Shown: positions 1-8,876 of the stretch, piece after piece | Layout: each line of letters begins with the position of its first letter | How positions within the stretch are numbered: position 1 is the stretch's first letter | Origin: Scatosoma sp045632625 | Lineage (GTDB): Bacteria; Bacillota; Clostridia; Christensenellales; Borkfalkiaceae | Length of the DNA: 32,928 bases | Reading direction: 5' to 3' | NCBI GenBank assembly: GCA_045632625.1 | Contig: JAZQWZ010000040.1 | Location: forward strand, 1-32,928 | The notes under the pieces: generated by a model | The model's input: the letters and a program-made list of their open reading frames with translations, nothing else | What the model was told of the DNA's origin: nothing | Database searches by the model: none | Position numbers and translations under genes: made by a program

Positions 1-885
1 TACAGGTTCAATTATTTCTTGTACGTCCGATCGACCAAATTTCTCATTAAATTCCGTATTCCCTGTCGTTTCCTTCATTTTATGTTTACTCGTATTATAT
101 CGCTTTTCTTTTACTAATTCCCCCGGCATCGTTCCATCGGGAATATACATCAATGCGTGGAAGTGTAGACGTTTTTTACCGTCCCAGCCTTCCCACACGC
201 CGTAATATTTCCATCCCGACCGTGTTACCTTATTTTTTAAATACGCGCGTAGCTTTTTATAAAACGTATCTCTATCCATTTTCGCACTATCGTATGTAAA
301 CGTCACAAAGTAGTTAAAACGGTTCATATTACATTTGTTACGCGCACGACGAAATCTACTTCCCGTGTTATGCCTACGCCTATCCAAATTCGATTCCACA
401 AAAGCAACTGTCCTTTTATAATCGTTTTCAAAATAAGGTTTTAGCGCACCGATTAGCATATTTCGTCTGTCCTTCCACTTCACTTCAAGCCATGTGTCGT
501 ATAGCTCGTCGAATAGCTTTCTTAGTGGCATTTTATGCGTTTTATTGGGCTTGTCCTGCGGATTTTGAGGCTCGACGGATATTTCCTCAACCGCTTGAAT
601 TCCCACGGATTCTGGCGGATTTTCCGTGATATTTCCCTCGCTTGGCGGATGCTCACTTTCTTCTATTTCATCCTTTTTCACCTCCTTTGGCGCAACCGCC
701 TGTTTTGCCGACTCCAAGACAGAATCGTCCACTTCTACCTCTTTGTCTACGTACTTTCTACGACGCTTTTTCCAGCGTGACGGCGGTGGATCTCGCTGGA
801 ATAGATTATGCCCACCGTCGTTGATTAGCTTGCCATGAAGAAGCATATCTTCCGGCATTTCGTCAAAGCTTTGATTATAGTACAT
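1..885 (-). CDS. HUH-type replication initiator (Rep), partial, cut by the window edge
   Basis: The frame is open for 295 codons from an ATG at 885 to base 1, so the C-terminus lies outside the window. An AGGAGG at 895-900 supports the start. Residues 1-120 are charged and proline-rich, probably disordered. The segment YFVTFTYD followed about 50 residues later by LHFHALMYIP matches motif 1 and the His-hydrophobic-His metal-binding motif of HUH Rep proteins. These nick a replication origin through a tyrosine and start rolling-circle replication. The catalytic Tyr motif is not visible and should lie past the edge. The style resembles Rep proteins of small Gram-positive replicons and gokushovirus-like VP4, but it could also be a relaxase-like initiator of an integrative element. 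The family call rests on motifs only. Confidence 0.8.
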   Translation of the reverse strand, partial: MYYNQSFDEMPEDMLLHGKLINDGGHNLFQRDPPPSRWKKRRRKYVDKEVEVDDSVLESAKQAVAPKEVKKDEIEESEHPPSEGNITENPPESVGIQAVEEISVEPQNPQDKPNKTHKMPLRKLFDELYDTWLEVKWKDRRNMLIGALKPYFENDYKRTVAFVESNLDRRRHNTGSRFRRARNKCNMNRFNYFVTFTYDSAKMDRDTFYKKLRAYLKNKVTRSGWKYYGVWEGWDGKKRLHFHALMYIPDGTMPGELVKEKRYNTSKHKMKETTGNTEFNEKFGRSDVQEIIEPV

Positions 886-1310
886 CTTCGACTACCTCCT
901 TTTATAAAATTTTTATTTATCCTAAACGCTTTGTCGACTTGGACGAGCCGCCGAACGTTTTAGAACCATTTTTATTGTGGATAACCACCTTTGCTCAAAT
1001 AGAATATCACATTTTCATTTTTTGTTCTACGACGAATTTTGTCGTATGGATAAACACCCCACACTATATAAAGGGACACTTTTTTGCCATTTGGTCCGCA
1101 TTTTTTGAAAATTTCATCAACATTGCACAAACGCCTACACCTATTAGAGAAAAAACAGGGTTTAGTCAAGCTGTTTTTTATAAAATTTCATCAACTTTTC
1201 ACTCCATGAGGTTAAAACCTGAATTTTAGGCGCATCCACTATAAGCCACGGGAAACCAATTTTGATGAGTGCTTTTTATAAAATTACACCGATTTTTTGT
1301 CAAAAATGAA
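886..1310 (-). other. Rep upstream region, possible replication origin
   Basis: No convincing gene lies here. The stretch holds a perfect DnaA-box sequence TTATCCACA (minus strand, 976-984) and a one-mismatch copy (1045-1053). There is an inverted repeat TACGAC/GTCGTA with a 7-nt gap at 1028-1046. The 14-bp direct repeat AAAATTTCATCAAC occurs at 1108-1121 and 1182-1195. TTTTATAAAATT occurs three times (900-911, 1176-1187, 1274-1285). Together these look like an origin and/or autoregulatory region of the Rep gene. The nick site cannot be assigned. Confidence 0.5.
1275..1303 (-). promoter_or_regulatory. Sigma-A-like promoter for Rep
   Basis: On the minus strand, TTGACA (1303-1298) is followed after 17 bp by TATAAA (1280-1275). 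The -10 lies inside one copy of the TTTTATAAAATT repeat, so Rep or a host factor binding that repeat could regulate it. The leader would be nearly 400 nt long. A weaker second candidate (TTGACT, 17 bp, TAATAG) lies around 1136-1171. Confidence 0.55.
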
Positions 1311-1320
1311 ATTTTGCAAT

Positions 1321-1503
1321 AAAAAAGGGCGCAATACGAGTAACCTAAAGTTATTCGTAGTGCGCCACGGGATATTTCTTAAGCCAATATCAAAGCCATA
1401 CTAATACAAAACAGGGATCGTCACCGCTGCGGATACTTCATCTCCGCAGAACTGCTTAACGTATGCAATATTCAATTGTAAAATACCGCCAATTTCTCAG
1501 CGT
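1321..1503 (-). ncRNA. Candidate structured small RNA, about 180 nt
   Basis: A consensus promoter drives transcription from about 1503, and a strong hairpin with a T-tract ends it at about 1321, with no open reading frame of note between. The predicted RNA has an apical hairpin CUGCGGA/UCCGCAG (about 1427-1449). A long-range stem pairs GGUAUUUU near the 5' end with GAAAUAUCC near position 1370. This gives a long bulged hairpin followed by a separate terminator hairpin. The length and bulged-rod shape recall 6S RNA, but I see no diagnostic 6S sequence. It lies between the restriction operon and Rep on the same strand, so it could also be a replication or defence regulator. Confidence 0.5.
1324..1366 (-). 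terminator. Intrinsic terminator ending the small RNA
   Basis: On the minus strand an imperfect inverted repeat (arms beginning GGCGCA and ending TGCGCC) with a short loop is followed by CTTTTTTATT. It may also catch read-through from the restriction operon. Confidence 0.7.
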
Positions 1504-1509
1504 ACAACT

Positions 1510-1538
1510 ATTATATACCCTTTTTTAACAAAAGTCAA
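1510..1538 (-). promoter_or_regulatory. Consensus promoter of the candidate small RNA
   Basis: TTGACT (1538-1533), a 17-bp spacer and a perfect TATAAT (1515-1510) on the minus strand. It lies 62 bp after the res stop codon and no start codon with a ribosome binding site follows closely, which fits an RNA gene. Confidence 0.7.
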
Positions 1539-1600
1539 ACATTTGTTCGGGCATTTTTTAAATTTTTTTGAAAAATTTTTAATTTCGCATTTTAATCTAC

Positions 1601-4600
1601 TTATGTCAAACCATTCATCTTATTCAACAAATCGCGATAATCGGTTACATGCTCATAACGAACTGCGCTTGTTGACATCTTATTAAACAATGTTTTCGCA
1701 CATTCAATTTTTGCTTTTTCAACGCCGCGAAGCTGCATCGTATCCAAGCTACCCTTCGTTTCAGCAACAAAGTAGATATGCTTTACCGTGCCTTCATTAA
1801 AAGCAATTGCCCAGTCGGGGCTATAATTACCCACAGGCGTAGGAATGTAGAATCCTTTAGGAAGTTTCGCATAAACGCAAACTTCTTCAGCGTTATCCAA
1901 ATCTTCCGCAAATCTTCTTTCAATGGACGAATCCTTATTGATACCGTCCACGAAGACATAATCACGGATATGCTTTTCCGCTTTATATGCATGCTTGAAC
2001 TCGCTAGTCGTCTTCGCTTCAGCAAAAATAACAGAGTCAAAACTGCCCTCAATTTGATTATACGTAATATGGTCTACGATAAGCGTAGCCTTTTGTTCGT
2101 TGATAATCTTGCAAACCTTATTAATAAATTCTTCAGGGTTATCACGGTAACAATAGAACTTTGCTTCATTGATGGACCTCAAAATCGTAGCAACCGTTTT
2201 TCTTGTTAAACTCGTACCTGCTGCCACCTTTCCAAGTAAATCATACTTAATCGAATCATTTGCGGTAGAGCGAAGTTGCTCTGTTCTCGTTTTCGCGCCC
2301 TTAAACGAAACACCGTTTTTAATTTCTTCTGCGTCAATTTCCGACTTTTGCTCACCCGTAGAAACGGTATAAGTAAGCGGCGACACATACAAATCCTTGT
2401 CTATGGCGGCAACCGATTTTTGAATAAGCTCATCCGAGTCAAACTCAACCGTATAAGCATACTTATGGTTAATTTCCGCCCACAGCTTTTGGAACTCTTT
2501 CTTGGCAAAATTATCATTAAGCTTATTATCCTGAACTTTGGCTTGATTACCGTTTTCAATCATGCCCTTCAATGCATCCGCATCATAGGTGGATTGTACA
2601 AGCTTATGAATAACCGCCGCCATAGGTTCAATTTCCATAGGCAAAGGTTCAAGCGTGCCTTCTTGCACAGCATTCTTATAAGCGTCCGTCGGCTTATCGT
2701 CATCGTCAATATAATCATTCTTAAGCAAATACTTGTAAATAGCATGAGCTTGTTGTGCGGTAATAATCACTTCCGTGCCATCCACAACGACTTTCTTGCC
2801 CGCAAAGAACTCTTTTGATGCCTTGGAAGGACGCTCGTAAAGATTTTCCTTAATTTCCGTTTGCAAGCCCTTTACAAAATCCTCATAAGAATCACTTGCA
2901 ACAACCGTCAAAACGTTAATCGAATGCACGTTAAAATTAGGAATCGTCGCATCCATACGTTCACCCGAGCTGTTTACACACAAACGCAAACCACGTCCTA
3001 CTTCTTGACGGCGTTGAATATTGCTATTGCTGTGTTTAAGCGTACAAATTTGGAATACGTTAGGGTTGTCCCAACCCTCACGAAGGGCAGAGTGCGAGAA
3101 AATAAAGCGCGTAGGCTCATCAAAGGAAAGCAAACGTTCCTTATCCTTCAAAATCAAATCGTAAGCGGAAACGTCGTCGGAAATATCCGTACCACGAATC
3201 ACGGAAGAATCCACTTTTCTCCCTTTTTTGTCAATAGAGAAATATCCTCTATGCACCTGCGAAGCGGTTGTGCTTTGCAAATATCGAACGTACGGCGTAT
3301 CAAACAAAGTAATATAATCATTAACGATTTTTAAGTATTCTTCCTCAAAAATTGTACCATATAAACCATTAACTTCGTTACCATCCTCATCGTATTGACG
3401 GTACTTTGCAACCTCATCAATAAAGAACAAAGACAAAACTTTGATTCCCTTGTTATACAGTTCTTCTTCCTTTTCAAAGTGTGATTTTATCGTTTCACGA
3501 ATCTGAATACGACGAATATCCTTTTCGGAAACGTCACCCGCCGCAACACCAAGCTCCAAAACATCGCCGTTAATAAAGGAAACGGTATTGTTGAACGGAT
3601 TGATTTCATTGATAACGTACCCGTTTCTATACTGCTCCATTTCACGAGATTCTTGGTAAAGGTTTTCCCCAACTTTAAGCAAACGAGTTTCACGATTGAC
3701 TTTACCGCCACCGTAAAGAATTTCCATTTCCACCTTAGCCATAGGCGGTTTGTTAGGCGAAAGAATAATATCCTGCAAATACAAATATCCATTTGTACCA
3801 CGCAGGTTCTTAATCGTAAACCCTTTTACTTGGATTTTCTTAACAAGCTTTTTATTGAACGCATCCAAAGCATCCAAAACGTACACAGGGTTATGCGAAA
3901 TCTTATGCGTAGCCGAGAAATTCATCGAGAACAACGGATTAAAACGCTGTAAGGATTCCTGTGTAGCCGTACCACTCATCTTTTGCGGTTCGTCCAGAAT
4001 GATAATAGGACGGTTTTTCGCAATAACGTCGATAGGACGACGAGATTGGAACTCGTCAAGCTCTTCGTAAATTCTTCTCGCATCTGCTCCACGGGAGTTA
4101 AACGCCTGAATGTTAATAATCATTACGTTGATAGCGTTCGAAGACGAGAATTGCTCAATTTGATCGAGCTTTTTAGAATCATAAATGAAGAAACGCGCCT
4201 TTTTACCGTAGGTATCCATAAAGTGGTCTTGCGTCATTTCAAAGGACTTCTTGACGCCCTCACGGATAGCAATACTCGGCACAACGACAATAAACTTGCT
4301 GAATCCATAACGCTTATTGAGCTCGAACATGGATTTAATGTACACGTATGTTTTGCCTGTACCCGTTTCCATTTCCACGTCCAAATCCACCGCACCAAAC
4401 GTATGCGACAGCGTTCTCGATTCGTTAATATTCGAGAGTGATTGAATGTTTTGGATATTGGTAAGTAATGTATCAGGCGAAAGCTCAATACGTGGATTGG
4501 CAAAACCCACGTCAAACTCGTCGTCGTTATAAAGACGCATACCGCCCTTTACACCGCCGAATAAGTCAAGCTGTGCTGTTTGTTTTTGCGGAGCAACGCC

Positions 4601-4711
4601 CATATCCATCGTATATTTTGCATACGCTTGATAAGGTTGTCCTTTGAATACGTCCGCAATCGCATTTACCGCATCTGTTTGATATTGTTGTATCTTAAAT
4701 CTAAATTTCAT
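1601..4711 (-). CDS. res: Type III restriction enzyme, Res subunit (helicase/endonuclease)
   Basis: This 1036-residue protein has superfamily 2 helicase motifs: Walker A METGTGKT at residues 114-121, motif II DEPQ at 240-243 and motif III SATH near 270. The C-terminus carries a PD-(D/E)XK nuclease signature, PD at 965-966 and ETK at 984-986. That order and length are standard for type III Res. The subunit uses ATP to slide on DNA after Mod finds an unmethylated site and cuts when two complexes meet. It is the last gene of the operon, 9 nt after the HEPN-like gene. The ribosome binding site is weak (AGGT), so translation may be coupled to the gene before. All key motifs are intact. Confidence 0.95.
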   Translation of the reverse strand: MKFRFKIQQYQTDAVNAIADVFKGQPYQAYAKYTMDMGVAPQKQTAQLDLFGGVKGGMRLYNDDEFDVGFANPRIELSPDTLLTNIQNIQSLSNINESRTLSHTFGAVDLDVEMETGTGKTYVYIKSMFELNKRYGFSKFIVVVPSIAIREGVKKSFEMTQDHFMDTYGKKARFFIYDSKKLDQIEQFSSSNAINVMIINIQAFNSRGADARRIYEELDEFQSRRPIDVIAKNRPIIILDEPQKMSGTATQESLQRFNPLFSMNFSATHKISHNPVYVLDALDAFNKKLVKKIQVKGFTIKNLRGTNGYLYLQDIILSPNKPPMAKVEMEILYGGGKVNRETRLLKVGENLYQESREMEQYRNGYVINEINPFNNTVSFINGDVLELGVAAGDVSEKDIRRIQIRETIKSHFEKEEELYNKGIKVLSLFFIDEVAKYRQYDEDGNEVNGLYGTIFEEEYLKIVNDYITLFDTPYVRYLQSTTASQVHRGYFSIDKKGRKVDSSVIRGTDISDDVSAYDLILKDKERLLSFDEPTRFIFSHSALREGWDNPNVFQICTLKHSNSNIQRRQEVGRGLRLCVNSSGERMDATIPNFNVHSINVLTVVASDSYEDFVKGLQTEIKENLYERPSKASKEFFAGKKVVVDGTEVIITAQQAHAIYKYLLKNDYIDDDDKPTDAYKNAVQEGTLEPLPMEIEPMAAVIHKLVQSTYDADALKGMIENGNQAKVQDNKLNDNFAKKEFQKLWAEINHKYAYTVEFDSDELIQKSVAAIDKDLYVSPLTYTVSTGEQKSEIDAEEIKNGVSFKGAKTRTEQLRSTANDSIKYDLLGKVAAGTSLTRKTVATILRSINEAKFYCYRDNPEEFINKVCKIINEQKATLIVDHITYNQIEGSFDSVIFAEAKTTSEFKHAYKAEKHIRDYVFVDGINKDSSIERRFAEDLDNAEEVCVYAKLPKGFYIPTPVGNYSPDWAIAFNEGTVKHIYFVAETKGSLDTMQLRGVEKAKIECAKTLFNKMSTSAVRYEHVTDYRDLLNKMNGLT

Positions 4712-4720
4712 ATTTTATAC

Positions 4721-5431
4721 CTATAAATCACGCAAGCCAAACATCTTCTTGCCCCATTTTATCCCAAACTCTTTTGCAAATTTTTTAGCAAACAGACATT
4801 CTTCGTCGTCGATAATACCATGAAATAATTTTATGTAGGGATATGAGCGTTGATCATATTCATCAAAGAGCTTCGCAATAAAAACCAACGCCTTCACATA
4901 TTCTTTTGACGCCTTAAAGGACTCCTCAACCATTAAAAAACCACTCTCCAAATACTGTTTTTCTTCAGCCTCAGTAATTGGTCTATTTTCACACTCCTCA
5001 TCTCTTCGAAGCATTTCTGGCTTTATTTCCGTACTTTTATTGTGTACTAATTCATTCCTATCCTTGACCAATGTTTTTAGGCTTGAATAGTATGCTTTAC
5101 TCTTATCGAAAGCTTTCTTTAATATGAATTTAACTATTAACTGCAATTTGCCGATAACGGATAATTTATCAAATTCGTCATAAAACTCATTATCCCCTAA
5201 ACACGCCGCAGCGTAATCATTGAAATATGACTCCAGCGCCATTTCTGCGAAAACACAACAAATCATTTGGTTGTGAATAACTCCGCGAATTGATGCTCTC
5301 ATTTCAATATTTTGCTTGTCTGCTTTATACTTCTCATATACCTCTTTAATTTCATAATAATTCTTAATTGCAATTTCAGCATAATTCGAAGCAAAACAGT
5401 TTTGCCTCATATAAAATTCTGGATATCCCAT
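4721..5431 (-). CDS. HEPN-like protein embedded in the type III R-M operon
   Basis: The 236-residue, largely helical protein has no strong family match that I recognise. Residues 125-130 read RNELVH, an R-x4-H motif as in HEPN ribonuclease toxins, followed by Asn. HEPN proteins are often linked to restriction and abortive-infection loci and act by cutting RNA. The gene sits between mod and res, 2 nt after the mod stop, with AAGGTG about 8 nt before its ATG, so it is co-expressed with both. Mod and Res are normally adjacent, so this is an insertion into the usual layout. Possible roles are a suicide ribonuclease triggered when restriction fails, or a structural accessory subunit. The HEPN call rests on one motif and helical content. 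Confidence 0.6.
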   Translation of the reverse strand: MGYPEFYMRQNCFASNYAEIAIKNYYEIKEVYEKYKADKQNIEMRASIRGVIHNQMICCVFAEMALESYFNDYAAACLGDNEFYDEFDKLSVIGKLQLIVKFILKKAFDKSKAYYSSLKTLVKDRNELVHNKSTEIKPEMLRRDEECENRPITEAEEKQYLESGFLMVEESFKASKEYVKALVFIAKLFDEYDQRSYPYIKLFHGIIDDEECLFAKKFAKEFGIKWGKKMFGLRDL

Positions 5432-5433
5432 AC

Positions 5434-7386
5434 TTAAATCACCTTGATGACGGTTGCGGGGGAGTAGGTTTTGAAAAGCTGTTCGTTGTTGATGGATGCG
5501 CTGTCCGTGGCAAACGACGTGCTCTTGAAGACTGCGTACAAGGGCTGTTGCTTGGCGATTTCCGTAATAACGTCGTTGTCAATGTCTTCGTCGAAACAAG
5601 CAATAAGGTCGTTTCCGTTAACCACAAAATACGTCTTGCCGTTGACCTGCTTTTCTTCGATTTTTGCGGAAAGCTCTACACCCAAATCAAGCATTACTTG
5701 GAATAATAAGTCAAGCGGTGTTCTATCCGTCTTTACGTTGTCAATCGTTTCATCCAAAAGGCTTTGCATTATTGCTTGAGGGTTATAATAAACGTCCTGC
5801 ATATTCGACGAATCGAGTTTTAATACTCGGAAACCTGTGTCGAGTTCATTTCGCTTGCTGAACGAAATTTTATCTTCTATCAAACTAGGATTATCTTTCC
5901 AAAGAGTTTCCTTGATTTTTGTGCCAGCGCGACGGATTCTTTCTTCGCCGATTTCGCAAATGGTTTTATAACCTGCCTTGTAGGCTTCGCTCTTTTCGTC
6001 GCATTCTTCAGGGAGTTGTACCATAATAAATTTACGATTTCCACCATCTTCAGCATTTTGAAGAATAACCGCATGTGCAGTAGTTGCAGAACCCGAAAAA
6101 AAGTCAAGTATTATCGCATCATTGTGAACACAAGTTTTAATAACACGTTTTAATAATGCCAAAGGCTTTTGACCATTTTCAAATGTAATAGACTCGGTTT
6201 CTTTGTTTAAGTTAATTGTAGATATATCCATCCATATATCGCCAATATACTCTTTAATATATTTACTAAGGAACAACATTTCCTTATCTTCCCATTTAAT
6301 AATCTCATTGCCGTCATTGTTAATAATCTTCATTATTGAAGGTGATGTAGGATTATTCTTTAAGAAAGCTTCAACAGTACGACTGTTTGTTCTATAGACA
6401 AGTCTATCGGCATTATTTATTTTCCAATCAAACAATTGTTCTTCTGTCAAAACAATATTTTTCTTCGTAAAATAATCCTTTAATGAAGTAATAATCCATT
6501 CCTCACAAGACATTTCTATATTTTCAATTATGGAAGAATAATATTTCATATAGCCATCGAGGGTTTCTTTACTCTTATTCTTCTTTTCTATATTCAAAAT
6601 TAAAGAGCTTGCATTTTTTGCATACAACAAACCTGTTTCTTTAAGCTTTGCATATTTAGACAAGTGTTTCATCTTCACACCAGATAATTCACTCATTTTT
6701 ATTGAAATATTATTGATAAAATTATCTTCGCCAAAAATTTCATCACAAATTCTTTTAAGATTGAATAACTCATGATCGTCAATACTTATAAAAATAAAAC
6801 CATCTTCAGACAACAAGTCTTTTGCCACTTTCAAGCGCGGATAAATCATATTCAGCCAATCGGTGTGGATACGCCCGCTGCTTTCCAAGTTCTTCACCAA
6901 ACGGTTGCCTTCTTCGTCGTATTGTCCGCTTGTTTCCATATACTCATCTGCACTTTGCGAGAAATCATCATTGTACACAAAATCATTCCCCGTGTTATAC
7001 GGCGGATCAATATAAATCATTTTCACTTTGCCAAGGTACGTTTCGCGCAGGAGCTTCAAAACGTCAAGATTATCCCCTTCGATATAAAGGTTTTGGGTGT
7101 TGTCAAAATCGACACTTTTTTCTTTATCGGGACGGAGCGTGGACGTAATACGGCTGTTTGCGAGCACTTTTGCCTTGCTCTTATCAGGCCAAGTCATTTG
7201 ATAGCGTTCCTGCTTGTCCTCGATTAAGTTTGCAGAAAGCTCTTGTTTCAGCACGTCAAAATCGATTTTGAGCGTAGTTTTGCCATCCACAATCACTTCC
7301 GTAACGGCACTCGGAAACAGCGCCTGTATTTTCTTTACGTTCTCTTCCGTTATATCCATACTCTTCATATCCAATTTTTCAATCAT
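5434..7386 (-). CDS. mod: Type III DNA adenine methyltransferase, Mod subunit
   Basis: The 650-residue protein has methyltransferase motif IV DPPY at 127-130 (in IDPPYNTGNDF) and the AdoMet-binding motif DFFSGSATT at 428-436. This beta-class order, with a target-recognition region in between (about 230-400), is that of type III Mod proteins. It methylates adenine on one strand of an asymmetric site and gives the Res complex its specificity. The start is supported by GAGGT about 8 nt upstream. It overlaps the preceding gene by 8 bp, indicating translational coupling. The central region is more AT-rich and asparagine-rich than the flanks, as expected of a swapped target-recognition domain. Confidence 0.95.
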   Translation of the reverse strand: MIEKLDMKSMDITEENVKKIQALFPSAVTEVIVDGKTTLKIDFDVLKQELSANLIEDKQERYQMTWPDKSKAKVLANSRITSTLRPDKEKSVDFDNTQNLYIEGDNLDVLKLLRETYLGKVKMIYIDPPYNTGNDFVYNDDFSQSADEYMETSGQYDEEGNRLVKNLESSGRIHTDWLNMIYPRLKVAKDLLSEDGFIFISIDDHELFNLKRICDEIFGEDNFINNISIKMSELSGVKMKHLSKYAKLKETGLLYAKNASSLILNIEKKNKSKETLDGYMKYYSSIIENIEMSCEEWIITSLKDYFTKKNIVLTEEQLFDWKINNADRLVYRTNSRTVEAFLKNNPTSPSIMKIINNDGNEIIKWEDKEMLFLSKYIKEYIGDIWMDISTINLNKETESITFENGQKPLALLKRVIKTCVHNDAIILDFFSGSATTAHAVILQNAEDGGNRKFIMVQLPEECDEKSEAYKAGYKTICEIGEERIRRAGTKIKETLWKDNPSLIEDKISFSKRNELDTGFRVLKLDSSNMQDVYYNPQAIMQSLLDETIDNVKTDRTPLDLLFQVMLDLGVELSAKIEEKQVNGKTYFVVNGNDLIACFDEDIDNDVITEIAKQQPLYAVFKSTSFATDSASINNEQLFKTYSPATVIKVI

Positions 7387-8236
7387 TGTCTTTTACCTCG
7401 TTGACTTTTTCTTTTAACTCTTTCACAGTAGATTCTCTATTATTTTTATGGTCAAGCATTAGTAATGCGAGTAAGATCATTTGATACAATTCATCGTACC
7501 ATTTTTCCAAACGTTTCTTCGGCATTTTCGCAACATATTCTTTGTAATTTTTATCTTTCTTGCTACGATTATTATGACGAAGATTTAAATTATTTAGCAT
7601 GTAGAATATATCTTCCGATAACTGTTTATCTACTCTCACCAATTCTTTCCGTTTAGGTTCGAGCTCTGCGCCCAAAGCAAGTAAGACTTGTTTTTTCGCT
7701 TCAACTTCTCCTTGCATTGACCTATGATTATAACGAATAATATCTATGGCGAGAGGATACTCTACAATTTCCGCCGCCGCTGTAACCTCAGGTTTATCCT
7801 CAATAATTAAAATTCTCTTCCCGTCCGTATAAGCTTTATGATTATACTTTTCTAAATTATCATCCATTACTTCTTGCAAATGATAAAAATTGCCACACCA
7901 ATAAATCCTGTTTTCATCCCCTTTTATCTGTTGAGATGCCAAATGCCAACAATTATAAATGGTTTCTATTACGAGCATAAATGCATCGACATCGCCAAAA
8001 ATAGCACTGGTTTTTATATGATTAAAATCTATCGCCTCTAACATATCTTTCAAATCAATAAAATGACTTCGGTATTCCCAATCCTTAAAGCAATATTCGT
8101 CAACAAAATCAACCAACGTATAATTTACTATCTTTTCTATAGTTTTTTCTTTGAATGCCATTGTTACTATACGATTAACTTCACTTTTCATATCAATAGA
8201 CTGAGCGGCAATATCAAAAATACTCTTTCGTGCCAT
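7379..8236 (-). CDS. Unrecognised 285-residue protein of the R-M operon
   Basis: I do not recognise this family. It is mostly helical and charged, with no signal peptide or membrane segment. The C-terminal half has NLNLRHNNRSKKD followed by a helix ending LLALLMLDHK. An RHN-type motif near a terminal helix resembles C-terminal domains of some abortive-infection proteins, but that is only a resemblance. GGGGGA precedes its ATG. It starts one base after the DUF4391 stop and overlaps mod by 8 bp, so it is a fixed member of the operon. It may be a specificity, sensor or effector subunit. Confidence 0.75.
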   Translation of the reverse strand: MARKSIFDIAAQSIDMKSEVNRIVTMAFKEKTIEKIVNYTLVDFVDEYCFKDWEYRSHFIDLKDMLEAIDFNHIKTSAIFGDVDAFMLVIETIYNCWHLASQQIKGDENRIYWCGNFYHLQEVMDDNLEKYNHKAYTDGKRILIIEDKPEVTAAAEIVEYPLAIDIIRYNHRSMQGEVEAKKQVLLALGAELEPKRKELVRVDKQLSEDIFYMLNNLNLRHNNRSKKDKNYKEYVAKMPKKRLEKWYDELYQMILLALLMLDHKNNRESTVKELKEKVNEVKDND

Positions 8237-8237
8237 A

Positions 8238-8867
8238 TCAATTTTCCCCCAATAATTTCTCTCGTTCTTCTTTGTATTGTTTTAACCGTGCGTTATATTC
8301 AAACTTCTTTTTGGATTGACTTTCATACGCTATTGCCGACTGGGTTTTGCTTATCTGGAAATCCAATTTTACAAGCTGGTTGTACCGTTTTAAGTATTCT
8401 TCCACACTCTCATTCTCAAACGGCGGATATTTCAAAAACTTCGATAAAATATGTTTGTAGAGTTCCGGCACTTTATTGATAAGCGGAACGTCCATATCCT
8501 CTTCGTTTCCCCAATTCGTTTGATAATACTTGCCCTTGAAAGTGCCAAGCTTATAGGACAGCATCGACAATTCGTAATCTTCATGGCGGACGTTAAACAA
8601 CGTATGGAATTTTATGCTGTTGTCCAATTCCTTTATAAACAGTTCGGGAACAATGCGCGAGTTTACAACAATTTCAAAAACATACACTTCCTTTATCGTC
8701 TTATCCGCTTCGCAATTGAGCGTCAACGGAGATAAAACGTTGGTAAGCGTTACTTTTTCAATTACCGCCGCCTCTTTTCGCGCTTCTTTACTTACACCCA
8801 TTTGTTTGAACAAATCGGTGAGCTTAAACGCCTTATTCACGACTGTTTTCGTGCTAAAATTAAACAT
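8238..8867 (-). CDS. DUF4391 family protein
   Basis: The 209-residue sequence fits the DUF4391 family as I remember it: an alpha/beta N-terminal half, a central YQTNW-type segment and a C-terminal coiled coil (about 165-207, rich in Lys, Glu and Gln). The biochemical function is unknown. In my recollection such genes lie beside SNF2-type helicases and type III-like methylases, as here. AAGGAG precedes the ATG. The gene lies 9 nt after the helicase stop and 1 nt before the next start, so it is co-translated with them and probably joins the helicase or Mod in a complex. Confidence 0.7.
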   Translation of the reverse strand: MFNFSTKTVVNKAFKLTDLFKQMGVSKEARKEAAVIEKVTLTNVLSPLTLNCEADKTIKEVYVFEIVVNSRIVPELFIKELDNSIKFHTLFNVRHEDYELSMLSYKLGTFKGKYYQTNWGNEEDMDVPLINKVPELYKHILSKFLKYPPFENESVEEYLKRYNQLVKLDFQISKTQSAIAYESQSKKKFEYNARLKQYKEEREKLLGEN

Positions 8868-8876
8868 GGATACTCC

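Noticed and set aside
939..1229. Open frames in the Rep upstream region on both strands
   Set aside because: They lack ribosome binding sites, have odd composition and run through the DnaA-box and repeat cluster.
1321..1503. Calling the small RNA 6S
   Set aside because: Size and bulged-rod shape fit, but the 3' terminator is a separate hairpin and the two ends do not pair as expected of 6S.
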